Made by a program: the position numbers and the translations under genes
The notes under the pieces: generated by a model
What the model saw: the letters and a program-made list of their open reading frames with translations, nothing else
Told to the model about the DNA's origin: nothing
The model's database searches: none
NCBI GenBank assembly: GCA_036346275.1
Contig: CM070724.1
Location: 51,585,038 to 51,649,037 of the forward strand
Direction: 5' to 3'
DNA length: 64,000 bases
DNA from: Otatea glauca
Taxonomy: Eukaryota; Streptophyta; Magnoliopsida; Poales; Poaceae
In this document: in pieces, positions 13,131 to 25,069 of the stretch
How positions within the stretch are numbered: the first letter of the stretch is position 1
Layout of the letters: each line of letters starts with the position of its first letter

Positions 13131-13790
13131 AGGCAAAACCCTTCGCTCGCACACCTTGCACGTGCTCACGCCCACCACCGCGCTTCCCCCCCACGCCACG
13201 CCACTCGCTCGCGCTCGCCCGCCCGCCCCGCCCGCCCGCTTCGCCCATGCCGCCACGGCCCCGCTTGCCCTCGCGCACGCTGCCGCAAGACGCTTCGCGC
13301 CGCATGCGCGCCTCGCTCGCGCAAGGCCGCTTCACTGCCGCTTGCCGCCGCCGCCGCCTTGCCGCTGGGCTGCTGGCCGCGCCGCCGAGACGCCGCCGGC
13401 CGGCCCGCCGCCCACTGCTGCTTCGCCCGGCCGGCCACTGCCGGCTACCGCCGCCACTGCTGCGGCCAGCTTCTCCACCAGACCGCCGCCGCCCGCCGCC
13501 CGACCCGCTGCCGCTTCGCGACGCCGCCCGATCGCCCGCCTGCGGCAAGGCCCATCCACGCCGCCGCCGCCGGCCGCCACTCGCTGCCGCTTCGCCGCCC
13601 ACTGCGCGCCGCCGCCTCCCTCCCGCCGGTGCAGCCGCTTCGCTCGCCGCTCGAGACGCCGCCGCCGCCGGCGGCGGCGCTTCTACCTCGCCTCGCCAAG
13701 GCCACCGCCGCCATCGCCATCGCTTATCGCCGCTGCCGCTGGCGCCACCCCGCCTCCCGGATCTCTTCGCGACGCTACTTCAAACAATAA
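13131..13790. other. GC-rich segment inside the CACTA element
   Basis: This abrupt, roughly 650-bp block is extremely rich in CCGCCG and GCCCG motifs and sits directly after the left subterminal repeats. Open frames exist on both strands, but the peptides are low-complexity A/P/R sequences with no domain. It replaces the tnp2 core that should be here, so it is either a captured GC-rich exon or leader, or an expanded 5' leader of the element. Confidence 0.45.
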
Positions 13791-13849
13791 GTAGTCACAA
13801 CATCATCCGATTCCACTTGCGCCACTTCAAACAGCCGAGTAGTCACAAC

Positions 13850-14410
13850 GCCATCCGATTCCAATGTGATATATTAGACTACTACGGTGTTGTACAAAAC
13901 ATAATTGAGTATACCTTTGGGGTGTAAAGAACTCAAGGTTGTGTTTTTGATTGCCATTGGTTCGATCCACACAACGGCACACGGTCGATGACTTTGGTAT
14001 GGTGGAGGTGAAGCACGTCATGCGGCTTCGTGGCCATATCAATAACATTGTGCTTGCACATCAAAGTTGAGCAGTGTACTACCCGAGCTATCCTCACCGT
14101 AGCTTGAAGGCTTGGTGGGTTGTATTTAAAGTTAACCCTCAATTATATCCTCCGGGGATGTTTCAGATGTGGCAAGTAACGAGAGGATGATGTGGGTGAT
14201 GTATATCAAGAAGAAGCTATGGGGGATTCTTTCCTTGTCTCCGACGGGGCAGGACTCGATCAATTACCTACCGATGCTACAGACGTAATAACAGATGAAC
14301 TCGGCCCGTCACGGAAACGCCCTCAAAAGTTAGTAAGGATTGCACGTCTTCAAGCACGTCTCAATGAAATAAGAGTCGCAGAAGCAGATTCCGACGTCGA
14401 CGACTTTTGA
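13850..14410 (+). pseudogene. CACTA tnp2 C-terminal remnant (DUF4216)
   Basis: Only the last part of a TNP2-like protein remains. YYGVVQNIIEYTFG at about 13880, HWFDPHNGTR at 13958 and DFGMVEVKHVMRLRGH at about 13990 are DUF4216 features. So are VYYPSYPHRSLKAWWVVFKV at about 14070 and the acidic tail ending EADSDVDDF at 14410. At least three frame changes and one in-frame stop separate them. The last open part starts at 14192 and runs to a TGA at 14408-14410. Upstream domains (tnp2 core, DUF4218) are deleted and a GC-rich block stands in their place. Compare the fuller gene at 6551-9685. Confidence 0.75.
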
Positions 14411-14566
14411 TATGTATATTTTGTAATATTATTGTTGCCTCGTTCATTTCTACAAGTCATTGTTGTCTCCTTTATTTTTTACATGTTATAGTTGTCTCAT
14501 TCATTTTTGCAAGTTATTGAAAATTATTTGTAAACCTGTATACTAACTCTTGTCAAACTTGAACAG

Positions 14567-17230
14567 ATGAGTATGTTCAGGCATCAGGTTGACAAGTTTA
14601 AAGGCAAGTTCAGCGGGTCGTCCTCCAGAAGGTCGAGGAGCAAGGGTTCTGATGGTCAGGACTCGACGGCCGACAGCGCCATATTTGCTGGGGCGGCGCA
14701 GATTAGACAGCGACAGGAGCAGCTCCAGAGGTGCTTCGATGAGCAGGCACGAGAACAGGCGCGGGAGCAGCCACAGGAGGACGAGGGGCAGGTAGGGGTT
14801 GCGGAGGAGGGGCAGTTGGGATGTGAGCATGACGACATGGGCGAGGCGGACGACGAGGAGGTCGTTGGGGGTGGTGGCGGTGGGACGACAGATACAAATG
14901 CAGACGCCGAGGCCGAGGCAGCGGCAGATGCAGAGTTGGAGACGACCTTAGAGCCAGTTGAAGAGGGCGGGTCTTCTTCGGGTACCATCAGGTATATGTG
15001 TAGTATTGGATTATCATTTAATCTCCATATTTACATTGTAATGTCTATGAACTAATTATTTGCATTTCAGGTTTCGTAAAACCGTCTCAGTTCGTCCGAG
15101 ATGCAACCCGGCCGATAGGAGGTTGATAGAGGTACACGGGAGCAGTAATGCTTATATCTTCTCTTTAGCATTAGCTAAGTGACAACTTATTGTTTTGATG
15201 CATCTTTTTCTTGTATTTTGTTGTAGGCACCGAAAGAGCCGGTTGGACTGGACGGGCCACATTACAAAGGTTAACGCCGGCTTTGGGAGCCCTTGGCGGC
15301 ACTACTACCCCGCATGGTTGAGTCAAAGGGATAGATTCGCGCCCACAACCGGAAGCACCGGGCGTTGAAGGAGAACGTGGAAGGAGGCGAAGACAACCAA
15401 ACATGTCGTAGCGCAGTGTGGGCTAGCTTCTGGGTAAGTTTGCGTTATGTATTTACTCTATTTGAATATTGCTTTAATTGTAAGTACAATTTGAAAGTGT
15501 GTGATTATATGCAGAGAGGTTCCGCTTGAGAACGAAGACGACACAACGCTTTGAAGAAGGCCAAAAGCGTGCTTCAACAGGCGACACAAAAGGTTGTCTG
15601 AGATTCGCTCAAAGAATGCACTGATTCAAGCTATCATCAATTTTACAAGAGGGTGAAGAAGGTGAACATGAGAAGAGGACCAGAGGTGAGGAGGATACAC
15701 TGACAGAACAAGAGTATCTCCAGCTCTCACGATTGGATAATGAAGGACATGGAAGCTTGGAGGTGGATGTGCAGATCGGGGCCTGAGGATTTTCAAGAAA
15801 ATCAAATAGAAATCGAGGGAATGTAAGAAGTAGATTGGGGAAGCACAAGTACTGCGCAGACGAACACATTGGCCTAGAGCAACGCATGGTAAGTATCGAT
15901 TATTATAATTGTTAATGAATTTGTCACTATGTTTATAACTTTGCATCGAGGAGGTCGAAGTGGAGTACTCCCACTTTTGTGGAAGTTTACATCCGGGGCA
16001 CCAAGGCGAGGATCCACGTAACCCGGATGTGTTGTGCGACGACGGGCTAGTGAGAGGATGGTAAGTATAAATGACACAATATGTTTTGTGCAAATTTACA
16101 TCCAGAGCACCAAAATGTCGCTTTGCAGCGCTATATGCGTAACAAATGACACAACGCCATGGGCCGGAGGTTGATTGGAGGGCCGCACCGGCCGATGTGG
16201 AAGCGTTGTACCACGCCGGGGGGCCTAAAGCATGGGAGGTTCGTTAATAAAACTGATTTTATTTGTTTTCGCCTACTAAGGAAAAAATGTTGCATGATCA
16301 CATGGGGATGGAGTTTGTAGGTGGGCCATGGGGATGGAGTTGTGGATCGCGATCGTCCTCCACGAGGCTCGGTTTCCTCACGTGGAGTGCTCGCCGTCGA
16401 GGTCCGCACGGAAGCACAAGCGCGACGAGGAGGCTCGCCAAGCGCGAGAAGAGGCTCGCCAAGCACGAGAGGAAGCTCGCAGGTTTAGAAGACTCGTAAT
16501 ACATGAAAATGTATCTGCAGTACAATCTCAACTTTGAACAAAACGCTCAAGTTTACATTTGTGATTAAAATCTAACAAACAATCTATATGCAAGAATCAC
16601 ACAATCTCTTGGACCTAACGTGCGGTGTTTCGCCCTCCTGCTCATGCAGTAAAGATACTTGAGTTCATTACTCTTTAATTCACTTAGCTCGTAAAATCAC
16701 AAATTCACAAACCGGACTATTATGTCATAGGGCTCCCACCACCTCCCTTCTACATGTTTTCTCCTCACATGCAGCCACCACCACAAGGAGAAGCATCACA
16801 GGTGCTCAGCCTCCCTGCGCCCTTCATAAACCCTCTCGGGATGCAGCACCACCCTAGGAGATGCATCTCGGGTTATATGATATTCTCATGCATTCTTTAT
16901 TTTCAAAAACTCTATTATGTATACTTCATATCACAAACTATGATCCACAGAGCTCCCACCTCCTCCTCCTTTCTACATGTTCACTCCACGATGCATCACC
17001 ACCTTCTGCAGAGAGGCACCACAGTAAAGACGGATCGGTTCAATTCGTTATTCAAAATTTGAATGAATGATTTATATGTGGCATAATGTACTGTCTATGC
17101 CTTACAGGGCTCCCACCTCCAAACCCGCTCTACATGTACCCACCACCTATGCCAAGCCAAGGAATGCCTATGTACTTCAACCCGTGGCCCCGCAGCCACC
17201 TCGCACGACACCACGGTATGGATGTCGAAA
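14567..17230 (+). pseudogene. CACTA second gene, plant En/Spm Transposase_24-like, degenerate
   Basis: The first exon opens at 14567 after TTGAACAG and encodes a glutamine/glutamate-rich region (RQRQEQLQRCFDEQAREQA) ending at a GT donor near 14992. The next exon (15070-15132) reads RKTVSVRPRCNPADRRLIE. Further exons give GHITKVNAGFGSPWRHYYP (about 15250), AWRWMCRS (about 15755) and NRGNVRSRLGKHKYCADEHI (15809-15870). Then come YSHFCGSLHPGHQGEDP (about 15970), PEVDWRAAPADVEALYHAGG (about 16165) and a coiled coil of EEARQAR repeats (16415-16480). The conserved tryptophan and NRxxxxSRLGKH-type block are those of the Transposase_24 family, a second CACTA product. Several exons need frameshifts to read through. 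Proline-rich exons follow at 16731-17210. Confidence 0.7.
16731..17210 (+). repeat. Triplicated proline-rich exon
   Basis: Three exon-like segments begin at 16731, 16951 and 17108. Each follows an intron-type acceptor (CATAG, CACAG, TACAG) and each starts (G/A)GCTCCCACC. In one shared frame they read LPPPPFYMFSPHMQPPP, LPPPPPFYMFTPRC and LPPPNPLYMYPPPMP. The intervening AT-rich stretches are also alike, so the duplication unit is exon plus intron. Confidence 0.65.
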
Positions 17231-17263
17231 ACATTCTAAGTTTGCGACACGAGCTAAGTTTGT

Positions 17264-19330
17264 CAATTCTTGAACTTGCGGGTTTCGGTCACGCCCAAAG
17301 ACGCACTAACGATTTACATCATAGAAGACATCTTCAACAGTACGGCGCGGTGGTGGTGGTCATTGCGCACGTAGTTTACAAATTGCCGCTTTGGATGTGT
17401 GATTGATTATCTAAGGATCTGCTAGAATGTCTCCTTCGGTTTGAGAGATTGATATATATATTATAACCGCAAATGTTTTTTTGTCCACGAGTGGATGTCC
17501 TATTTACTAAAGAGGTCATGCCAAATTTTGTACATTTCAATGACTTAGTTTTAAGCCGGTTTTAAAGAGTTAAAAGGTTGGTTTGGTCTTTTAGTAGAGG
17601 TAGTAGGTTTGGTGTCTCGCTTGTTAATTCTTCGCTTGCTTGAACTTTGTTGTGGAGTTTGATGACTTGGTGAGCTACCCGCCCATCCCTTCCTTTCTCT
17701 TGCTCAAATTTAGGAACATTAGTTACAATTTAGTTGAGATTACATATGCTTCCGTAGGAAATTTAGTTCATTCTTTGAATATGAGATTACATGTGAGATT
17801 ACATATGCTTCATTGAATATGAGATTACATATGCTTCCGTAGGAACTTTAGTTCATTCTTTGAATATGAGATTACATATGCTTCATTGAATATGAGATTA
17901 CATGTGCAATGGTGGACATATACTTCGTAGGAAATCTAGTTCATTCTTTTAGTATATATCAACTGAGTAATCTGTTGCAATAGTGATAATTTCAATTGAA
18001 ATGCATAACTTAGTCGATTTTAGGACATTTAGGCAACTCTTTCTTAAACCTTGCACAAATCATCTCAATGTTCATACTTGAGAAGGTTTACTTGTGTGCT
18101 TATGAAAGTTCATTGTCAGGCTCCTCTAGATAAGTGATGGTTTACCAAATTATTAACCCATTACGTGCTATTTGATTTTTCTTTCTCACAATAACTTTTG
18201 ATTTCAACCTTATATTGTGTCGATTTCTTGGAATTGAAAAGTTATCTTAAGACAACTTGTTCAATTGTAAACTTATGTTTTAAATGCTTTATATGGCATC
18301 CTTGTAGAATGTGTTGTTTGCCTATGTACAATCTGATTGTTTATCCTTGTAGAATGCTTTATATTTGTACTTTGTATACTGAACTCTTAAAATGACTACC
18401 AAAACTCTTAATTGCTTCTTTTAACTATTTTCACTGTTTGTTATCTTTTGAATACTCAGTGATGCAATTAGGGTCTTTGAAAGTTGAATTAAATAATTTT
18501 AGTTGTAATCTTGGCCTTGAACTAGATGATTAACTTATGTTAATACTAGAGAGTATTACTTTGATGCTTCATTGAATATGAGATTGATGTTCATATGATT
18601 ATTGCAGCATATCTTGACTAGCTCGTAGGTGTAGTTCTTATATGTAGTATCTATTCTTGTTTAGCTTGACTGTCATATTGATATTCTCATATTGTGTCTT
18701 GGTTGAATAGTACTATTGATATTCATGTGAATCAAAGATAATGGTACTTGTAGCACAACCTAAGTTAATCTTGAACTTGCAGGTTTCTAGGTCACGCCCA
18801 AAGACGTACTAACAACGACATCATAGAAGACATCTTCAACAATACGACGGTGGTGGTAGCGCCCACAACTCCAACAACCCCGAGGCATGAATTCCATTGT
18901 GAGCTCGATTGGTGTATAATCATTGTACTTTATAACTTGTTGTGATGGATACGCCAGATCGACTTATTGTGATGGACTTATTGTAATGGAATGTGGATTG
19001 TATCTATTGCGGTTGTAATGTGTTGTACGTTATTGCGTAGTTTACAAATTGCCGTTGGATGTGTGATTGGATTATCTAAGGATCTGCTAGAATGTCTCCT
19101 TCTGGTTTGAGAGATTGATATATATATTATAACTACAAATGTTTTTTGTCTCACGAGTGGATGTCCTATTTACTAGAGAGGTCATGCCAAATTTTGTACA
19201 TTTTGAGACTTAGTTTTAAGCCGGTTTTGAAGAGTTAAAATGTTGGTTTCATTATTTTAGTAGAGGTAATAGGTTTGGTGTCTCGTTTGTTAATTCTTCG
19301 TTCGCTTGAACTTCATTGTCGAGTTTGTCT
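17264..19330 (+). repeat. Direct duplication of the gene's 3' region inside the CACTA element
   Basis: 17264-17660 and 18764-19330 are the same sequence. Both contain GGTCACGCCCAAAGACG, CATAGAAGACATCTTCAACA, GATCTGCTAGAATGTCTCCTT and AGTTTTAAGCCGGTTTT. The first copy lacks about 170 bp present in the second (about 18860-19035). Between them are AT-rich sequence and a short tandem repeat (GAATATGAGATTACATATGC, about 17780-17900). Confidence 0.8.
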
Positions 19331-19539
19331 TTTGTGTTAGTGTTTCTGATCAGATTTGAACAAAATAGATTATCCTTCTTATTTATGCTTCGCTTAGCAA
19401 TTTTTAGTTTCAATTTTCTTTTTTCCTTTTCTTTTCTTCTTTAGTTGTTATATGTATTGAGTGCGATGCATATATATATATAAATATATATACATTTGGA
19501 TATATATGGATATATATATATATATTTTGAAAAAATGAC

Positions 19540-19930
19540 TGATAAATTCGTGAGCTTTCAAAACCCACGAATTTATCTGGCTGCTCCAGTTAAATTTGTG
19601 GGTTTAATAAACCCACGAATTTAATCTGTTAAATTCGTGGGTTATTTAGCCCACAAATTTAATCTGTTAAATTCGTGGGTTTAATAAACCCACGAATTTA
19701 ACAGATTAAATTGTGGGTTTATTAAACCCACTAATTTAACTCAATTCCCAATTAAATTTGTGGGCTTGGCGTAAACTCATTTAATTTAACTTAAATTCGT
19801 GGGTACCTACGAATTTAATTGATTAATTTCGTCGAGTTAAATTCGTGAACTAAATTCGACGGTTTGCTCACGAATTTAAATTAAATTCGTGGGTTTTTGG
19901 CCCACGAATTTTTCCCTGATTCTTGTAGTG
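19540..19930. repeat. Right subterminal repeats of the CACTA element
   Basis: Repeated TTAAATTCGTGGG and CCCACGAATTTAA pairs run up to the right terminus. They are denser than on the left side, with about ten copies. Confidence 0.85.
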
Positions 19931-19933
19931 GTC

Positions 19934-20305
19934 CAATTCTGCTTACTTCAAAATAACCTTAGAAGCCTTTCTATTGATATGGCCTGCATTTTAATATATA
20001 TGCATTTGTGATATACTACAAGTCTTGCTAAGTACAAAAGTTCTCAATCTTGCTTAATTTGTTGGTTTAGTGGATGAGGAAAGTGAGGTTTGCGAGGATG
20101 TATACTTCACCGCAGGTCACGGGAACTATATCGACGAGCTTTTATATGGTTTATTCCTTGTCAGTTGCCTGTGATATTTTGGATAAAGGCACACTGCTGG
20201 ACTTTGCATCTTCCGTTGTATTTTAATTCGACCTTTAGGCTATGTTGTAAGAATTATATTCTGTTAACGTATTATGGACTTATATATTAATGTGATTGAA
20301 TATCA
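19934..20305 (+). mobile_element. Long-LTR fragment, copy A, right piece
   Basis: This continues copy A after the CACTA insertion. ATGGCCTGCATTT, ACAAGTCTTGCTAAGTAC, CTTGTCAGTTGCCTG and GGGCACACT-like motifs follow the order found (inverted) at 38050-37640 of the complete element. The final part of the LTR is cut off at about 20305 by MITE sequence. Confidence 0.75.
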
Positions 20306-20495
20306 ATATCTTTTTAAATATTTAAATTGGATACATGAAAATCATATGTATAGATTTATATCAAAAATAATGTCATAATATTATAATTTTATTGGGTTTT
20401 ATAAATATATTATAATAGAAATTAGTAGTCAAAGTTATGTTTTGAAGACCGTGTCGATGTCCAAAACAACAACTATTTGTAACCGGATGGGGTAT
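20306..20495 (+). mobile_element. MITE fragment
   Basis: This shares ATATCTTTTTAAATATTT, ATATATTATAATAGAAATTA and GAAGACCGTGTCGATGTCCA-like segments with the MITE at 20825-21078. Its right end is ACCGGATGGGGTA. The left end is missing. Confidence 0.6.
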
Positions 20496-20824
20496 ATGTC
20501 ATTCTACGATTTCAAAACAACACTTTAGCAATTTTTCCTTGTATACTCCTCTTCTTTAGCAATTTTTAATGTCATTTACTAGTTGGCTAGAGTAACACAC
20601 TCCATCCAAAGAACAATAAATGATCTAATAAAGAGAGATAATACTATTTTTTTACATGTGACTTAGTGAAAGTACAATATCTTATAATAAGATCTGTTAA
20701 TAAACAAATGGAGGAGTATTACTGTACCTTGTTTCTAAAGAAAAGAGAATGCCTGAAGCGGATTTTACAAACAAGCTTCCGAGTAACATGTTACAAAAGA
20801 TTGTTACTAGAAAGCTCCGCATGG

Positions 20825-21078
20825 AATTACTCTCTCCGGTTTATAAAAACTTGTCGGTTTGGAATATATGTAGTCAAATTTTTAAAATTTTTGCTATCGA
20901 TATCTTTTTAAATATTTTAGATTAGGTGCATGAAAATCATATATGTAGATTCGTCTCGAAAGGTATTTTCATAATATTATAATTTCGTTGATTTTTTAAA
21001 TATATTATAATAGAAATTAATTATCAAATTAAGTTCTAGAGATCGTATCGATATGCAAAACAAGTAAGGAGACAGAGG
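20825..21078 (+). mobile_element. Stowaway-like MITE
   Basis: The left end is TACTCTCTCCGGTTTATAAA and the right end is GGAGACAGAGGGACGG. These are degenerate CTCCCTCCG/CGGAGGGAG-type ends of a common grass MITE. Internal order matches the fragment at 20306-20495 and an inverted fragment near 44160-44310. Confidence 0.6.
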
Positions 21079-21663
21079 GACGGACCCACAAAATTAGTAA
21101 CAAGCTCCCCAGGCGTTTTCATAATGATTCAGTTATTACTATTTTCTTGTTTTCCTAATTAAAATGGCATTGATACTTGCGTGAATAAAAGGCGTTTTCT
21201 CTTTCTTCCCTCCTTCGCAAAAAATCTGAAGTGATATTGGTACAGTAACAAGCTAAAATAACTGTTGAGAGCAGAGGCGGAGGCACCGCCCGTGCAGAGC
21301 GGGCGTCTGCCCGAGCTCATCGGCAATCTGCAATGGAATAGTCCGGCTGCCTCGATTGATATTCACATGTATATTGGACTATATTTTTATTAGTTAAAAA
21401 AGAACTTATTGCGTTCTCAATTTTATTTGTACGATGTGTATATGGATTTATTCATATTTATTGACCTAGTAAGATTTATCTAAACTCTCTAAATTTCCTA
21501 ACTCCGCCGCTTATTGAGTGGCCTAATCCCCAGCCACAAATTAATAAAAGATGTGAGGATACATGAAAGGAATCATTACTGCGTATATATCTAGCTTCCA
21601 AATCCAAAGTATCAGGTCCAATTGACTATTTGAGGCTGGTCATTTGTTAACCTGCAAGCTAGC
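21079..21663. other. AT-rich intergenic sequence
   Basis: No gene or clear element boundary is seen. Confidence 0.4.
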
Positions 21664-21930
21664 TACGGCTCCCTCCATCTATGTGTACAGTGTATATTTT
21701 TTCTTAGTAAATACATAAAGAGATATTAATAATAACTAAACTATCTCTAATTTTCTCTTGGCGCTATATTCAATGCATGCATGTAACTAATATAGAGTAA
21801 AATTAGATATTTATTAAGGGTATAGAGGAAACATCACACTGATTCTATATAGAAACACGAAATACGCTATATATTTATGTACCAGATCATTTAAAATATA
21901 TGTCTTATAAACTTGATGGAGGGAGCCGTA
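21664..21930. mobile_element. Stowaway-type MITE with perfect inverted ends
   Basis: TACGGCTCCCTCCATC (21664-21679) and GATGGAGGGAGCCGTA (21915-21930) are a perfect 16-bp inverted repeat. The outermost TA on each side fits the TA target duplication of Tc1/mariner-type Stowaway MITEs. The interior is AT-rich and non-coding. Confidence 0.85.
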
Positions 21931-21971
21931 TATTTCAATCGATTGATTTCTTTCTTGGATCGACAGATGGC

Positions 21972-21974
<3 letters not shown>

Positions 21975-22004
<30 letters not shown>
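21975..22004. repeat. (AT)n microsatellite
   Basis: An uninterrupted AT dinucleotide run of about 15 units. Confidence 0.95.
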
Positions 22005-22006
<2 letters not shown>

Positions 22007-22278
22007 TATATAGTGATTTGGAATTTAATTTTTTTAATTTGGTGCGAGTATACAGTAAGCGCGCATGATGATGGGGAGAATTCATATGTTGCAACGAAAA
22101 GATTGCTTTTTTTTTTTATCTTTTGAGGCGAACGAAATACTAATACAGTAAATAAACTAGTAACTACCGGTACTAGACGTGACGCACGGCTGTACCGCGG
22201 ATGTTTGTGGGCAGACATGTCCAAACGGCCGCATGGTACGACCTGATCCGTTTACGAGAAAGCACTATTCGTTTATTA

Positions 22279-22499
22279 TGTTGAGGAACCTCGCTATCGA
22301 ATAGTCCGGGGTTCCCGAACAGATCTGAAGTGGAGAACAGAAAGAGAGAGAGAGACACGTGTTTAGGGAGAGCGAAAGCGGAAATTCTTTATTGCTAATG
22401 AATTCTGTGTACATGGGGACCCTCCTCCTTTATAGCGCCTCTAGGGTTTCGGCATTAGGGACCACATGGGCCTTCGGTGGGCTTCAGGGTTTCTTAACA
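22279..22499 (-). repeat. 3' LTR of the Copia element
   Basis: 221 bp, nearly identical to 28991-29213. Differences are short length changes, for example GGGG versus GGG near 22310 and the AG run near 22340. Confidence 0.95.
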
Positions 22500-22746
22500 C
22501 TCTCCCTTGGGCCCTTTGCCGCGAGATGCATATGCCTCATTAAAACTCCAGAAAAACCCAGTGGGAAAAATACTTGGAGAAAGAGTACATAGCATACGCT
22601 TTACAATGTTGCACGAATTGCCTCGTTAAAACCTTATGCAAGAAAACTTCATGAAAAACTTGCTAAGGAAAAAGAGTACAATTCTCCCAACTTCAAATGC
22701 TAATCTTCGAGATTCATGTTGGGTATTCATAATTCATGCTCAAGAT

Positions 22747-24232
22747 TCATGTGGGAGTATGTGAAATATCTCCCCCTGAAATCTGCACTTCTCTAAGTCT
22801 CATCATCCCAATTCCTTTCACACACCTTTCAAAGGTAGATGCTGGGAGTGATTTGGTGAACAAATCTGCAAGATTTTCACATGACTTAGTATGCAATATC
22901 TTGATCTCGTTCATCTTATGCAATTCATGAGCATAGAAGAACTTGGGGTTGATATGCTTCGTGAGATTGCTCTTCACATAACCCATCTGTGCTTGGGCAA
23001 CACAAGCTGCATTATCTTCATAAATTATCGTGGGAGTTTGCTCAATGTTCAAACCACATGACTTCTGGATGTGGTGAACCATTCTTCTGAGCCATGCACA
23101 TTCACGAGATGCTTCATACAAAGCGATGATCTCCGAGTGGTTTGTCGACGTCGAGACAAGAGTCTGCTTAGACGACTTCTAAGAAATTGCTGTTCCTCCA
23201 CATAGGAAAACATAGCCAGTTTGGGACTTGCCAGTATGCGGGTCTGATAGGTACTCAGCATCAGCATAGCCAACCAAATTCAATTCATTATTTCTTCTAA
23301 AGAATGCACTCCAAGGTCTTTGCTTCCTTGGAGGTAGCTAAGATGTCCTTGATCCCTTTCCAATGCCTTTTGGTGGGTTCTGCCTTTGCATCGAGCTAGA
23401 AATTCACAATAACGCAATGTCCTGGTCTAGTGCTATTCGCAAGGTACATGAGTGCTCCAATTGCACTCAAATATGGGAATTCTGCCCCGTGACTTCCTCC
23501 CCTCTTCTCTGGTCTCAGATGTATCTAGGTCCGCTTGGAGTGACCTTCCAACCATTGGAGTCTTTGCAGGATATGATTTTTCAAAGTTAAATCTTTCCAA
23601 CACTTTCTCAAGTGTAGGTTGATTGGTGTACCAAGATTCCTCCTTGACATGTTCAAGCCGCAAGCCTAAACAAAACTTGGTTTTACCCAAATCTTTCATT
23701 TCAAACTCGACTTCAAGTATGAGCATGCCTCTTCAATTTCTTCATCCGTCCCAATGATGTTCAAGTCATCTACATAGACGGAGATTATACAGAATCCATT
23801 CGGGATCATCAGATAAACACACATGGACAATCTTCATTGCTTGTGTAGCCTTTCTTGCGAGAAAGTCACTCAAGCGATTGTACCACATTCTTCCCGATCG
23901 CTTCAAATTTCATACAGTGATTTCTCCAATTTCACATCGCATGTGTTTCTATTTGTTCCATCTTGGTTCGGATAGGAATTCCTTCCTACTTTCATGTATA
24001 TCTTCGAATCCAAGTTTCCATACTGTATGTTTGTGACAACATCCATTAGCTTCATTCTCAACTTCAAGTTGATCGCCATTGAGATCAAATATCTAAAGGT
24101 AATTCCTCCCATGACCGGAGAATATGTTTCTTCATAATCAACTCCGTGACGTTGAGTGAAACCTTGAGCTACAAGCCTTGCTTTGTACCTTACAACTTCG
24201 TTGTTTTCATTTCTCTTCAAACAAAGACCCAT
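22747..24232 (-). pseudogene. Copia reverse transcriptase-RNase H, broken
   Basis: 24232-23903 begins the reverse transcriptase domain (RVT_2) with YKARLVAQGFTQRHGVDYEE and TYSPV. The expected YVDD-box region falls in the disrupted stretch around 23780-23726. 23726-23433 continues with FEMKDLGKTKFCLGL and the LEKVLERFNFEKSYP segment. 23121-22747 is the Copia RNase H end: SRECAWLRRM, IYEDNAACVAQAQMG and HELHKMNEIKILHTKSCENL, finishing LADLFTKSLP. The blocks are in different frames. Known role of the family: copying element RNA into DNA and degrading the RNA strand. Confidence 0.9.
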
Positions 24233-25069
24233 TTGTGACCTACGGGTTTACATGGGGAGGTGTGCGGCATACGGCTCAAACACCTCTCTCTTGTTCGAGA
24301 GACTAACTCTGCGTGATTGCCTTTTTCCATTCTTCCCAATCTAGCCTTTTCTTGCACTCTGCGAGATGCGTGCTCGGGATCATGATCAATGATCGAGGCA
24401 ATCTTCTTTGCAAGTAGGCATCAACGCTGGTCGTTGCTCTATTCAGTGATTCTCCGTTGTTACAAAGTTTATGGCCATTTCTTCATGGGGTGCTTCATGC
24501 ACTTCTACTTGCTCTTCGCGCTTTTCCCTATCGCAGAGCAAGTTCCTTTAGCTTTTCATCGCCTATGTGTGCGCACACATTATTTCCGCGCTTTCTGCAG
24601 TGGAAGATTCAAGTCCGAATTGCCTTTTCCATTGGCTTCTTTCCAGTGCTGTGTCTCAACTGCTCCCTTCTTTCCTTGGGGCATTTTCGTGATTGGTTGT
24701 GGTAAGTCCTCTCGCCCAGCTTTTCTCGCACGCCTCCGGTACTTTGGGTTTGAGGAGCCGATTGCTCGCTTTTTTCCTTTGAGGCCTCAACAGTTGAGGG
24801 ATACCTTCTATTTTCTTTGGTATTTCCACCCTCTCGTGCATTCCTTGCGGTACATGCGACTTAACCACGCCTTCGATCACAAAATGATCAGTAGTTCATT
24901 TGCTAAATTCGCAAATCAATTATCTTCGGACTTCTTGATTTGCTTCATTAGTGCGGGGTCATGCGGGGATCCCAAAGGAATGCCATATGATTTCCGGCAT
25001 TTTTCATCCAAAGGTTGATTTCTCCCTAATGACGGAAACGATCCTCGCCAAAGATGCAATCGAATCGGT

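Larger units (their letters stand above)
12796..19930 (+). mobile_element. CACTA (En/Spm) transposon, 7.1 kb, complete ends
   Basis: The left end is CACTACAAGAAACAAAGAAA and the right end, read inwards, is CACTACAAGAATCAGGGAAA. Both run into the same subterminal motif (CCCACGAATTTAA). The 3-bp target duplication GTC is at 12793-12795 and 19931-19933. The flanking sequence on both sides belongs to one LTR copy, which confirms the insertion. Inside are a remnant of tnp2 and a degenerate second gene of the plant En/Spm Transposase_24 type, both on the plus strand. It is non-autonomous: the catalytic core of tnp2 is absent. Confidence 0.93.

Noticed and set aside
13066..13927. Overlapping open frames of 140-274 codons
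   Set aside because: Composition effect of the CCG-rich block; peptides are A/P/R repeats and run in all frames.
24389..25018. 209-codon plus-strand open frame
   Set aside because: It is antisense to the integrase/RT part of the Copia element and has no known motif.
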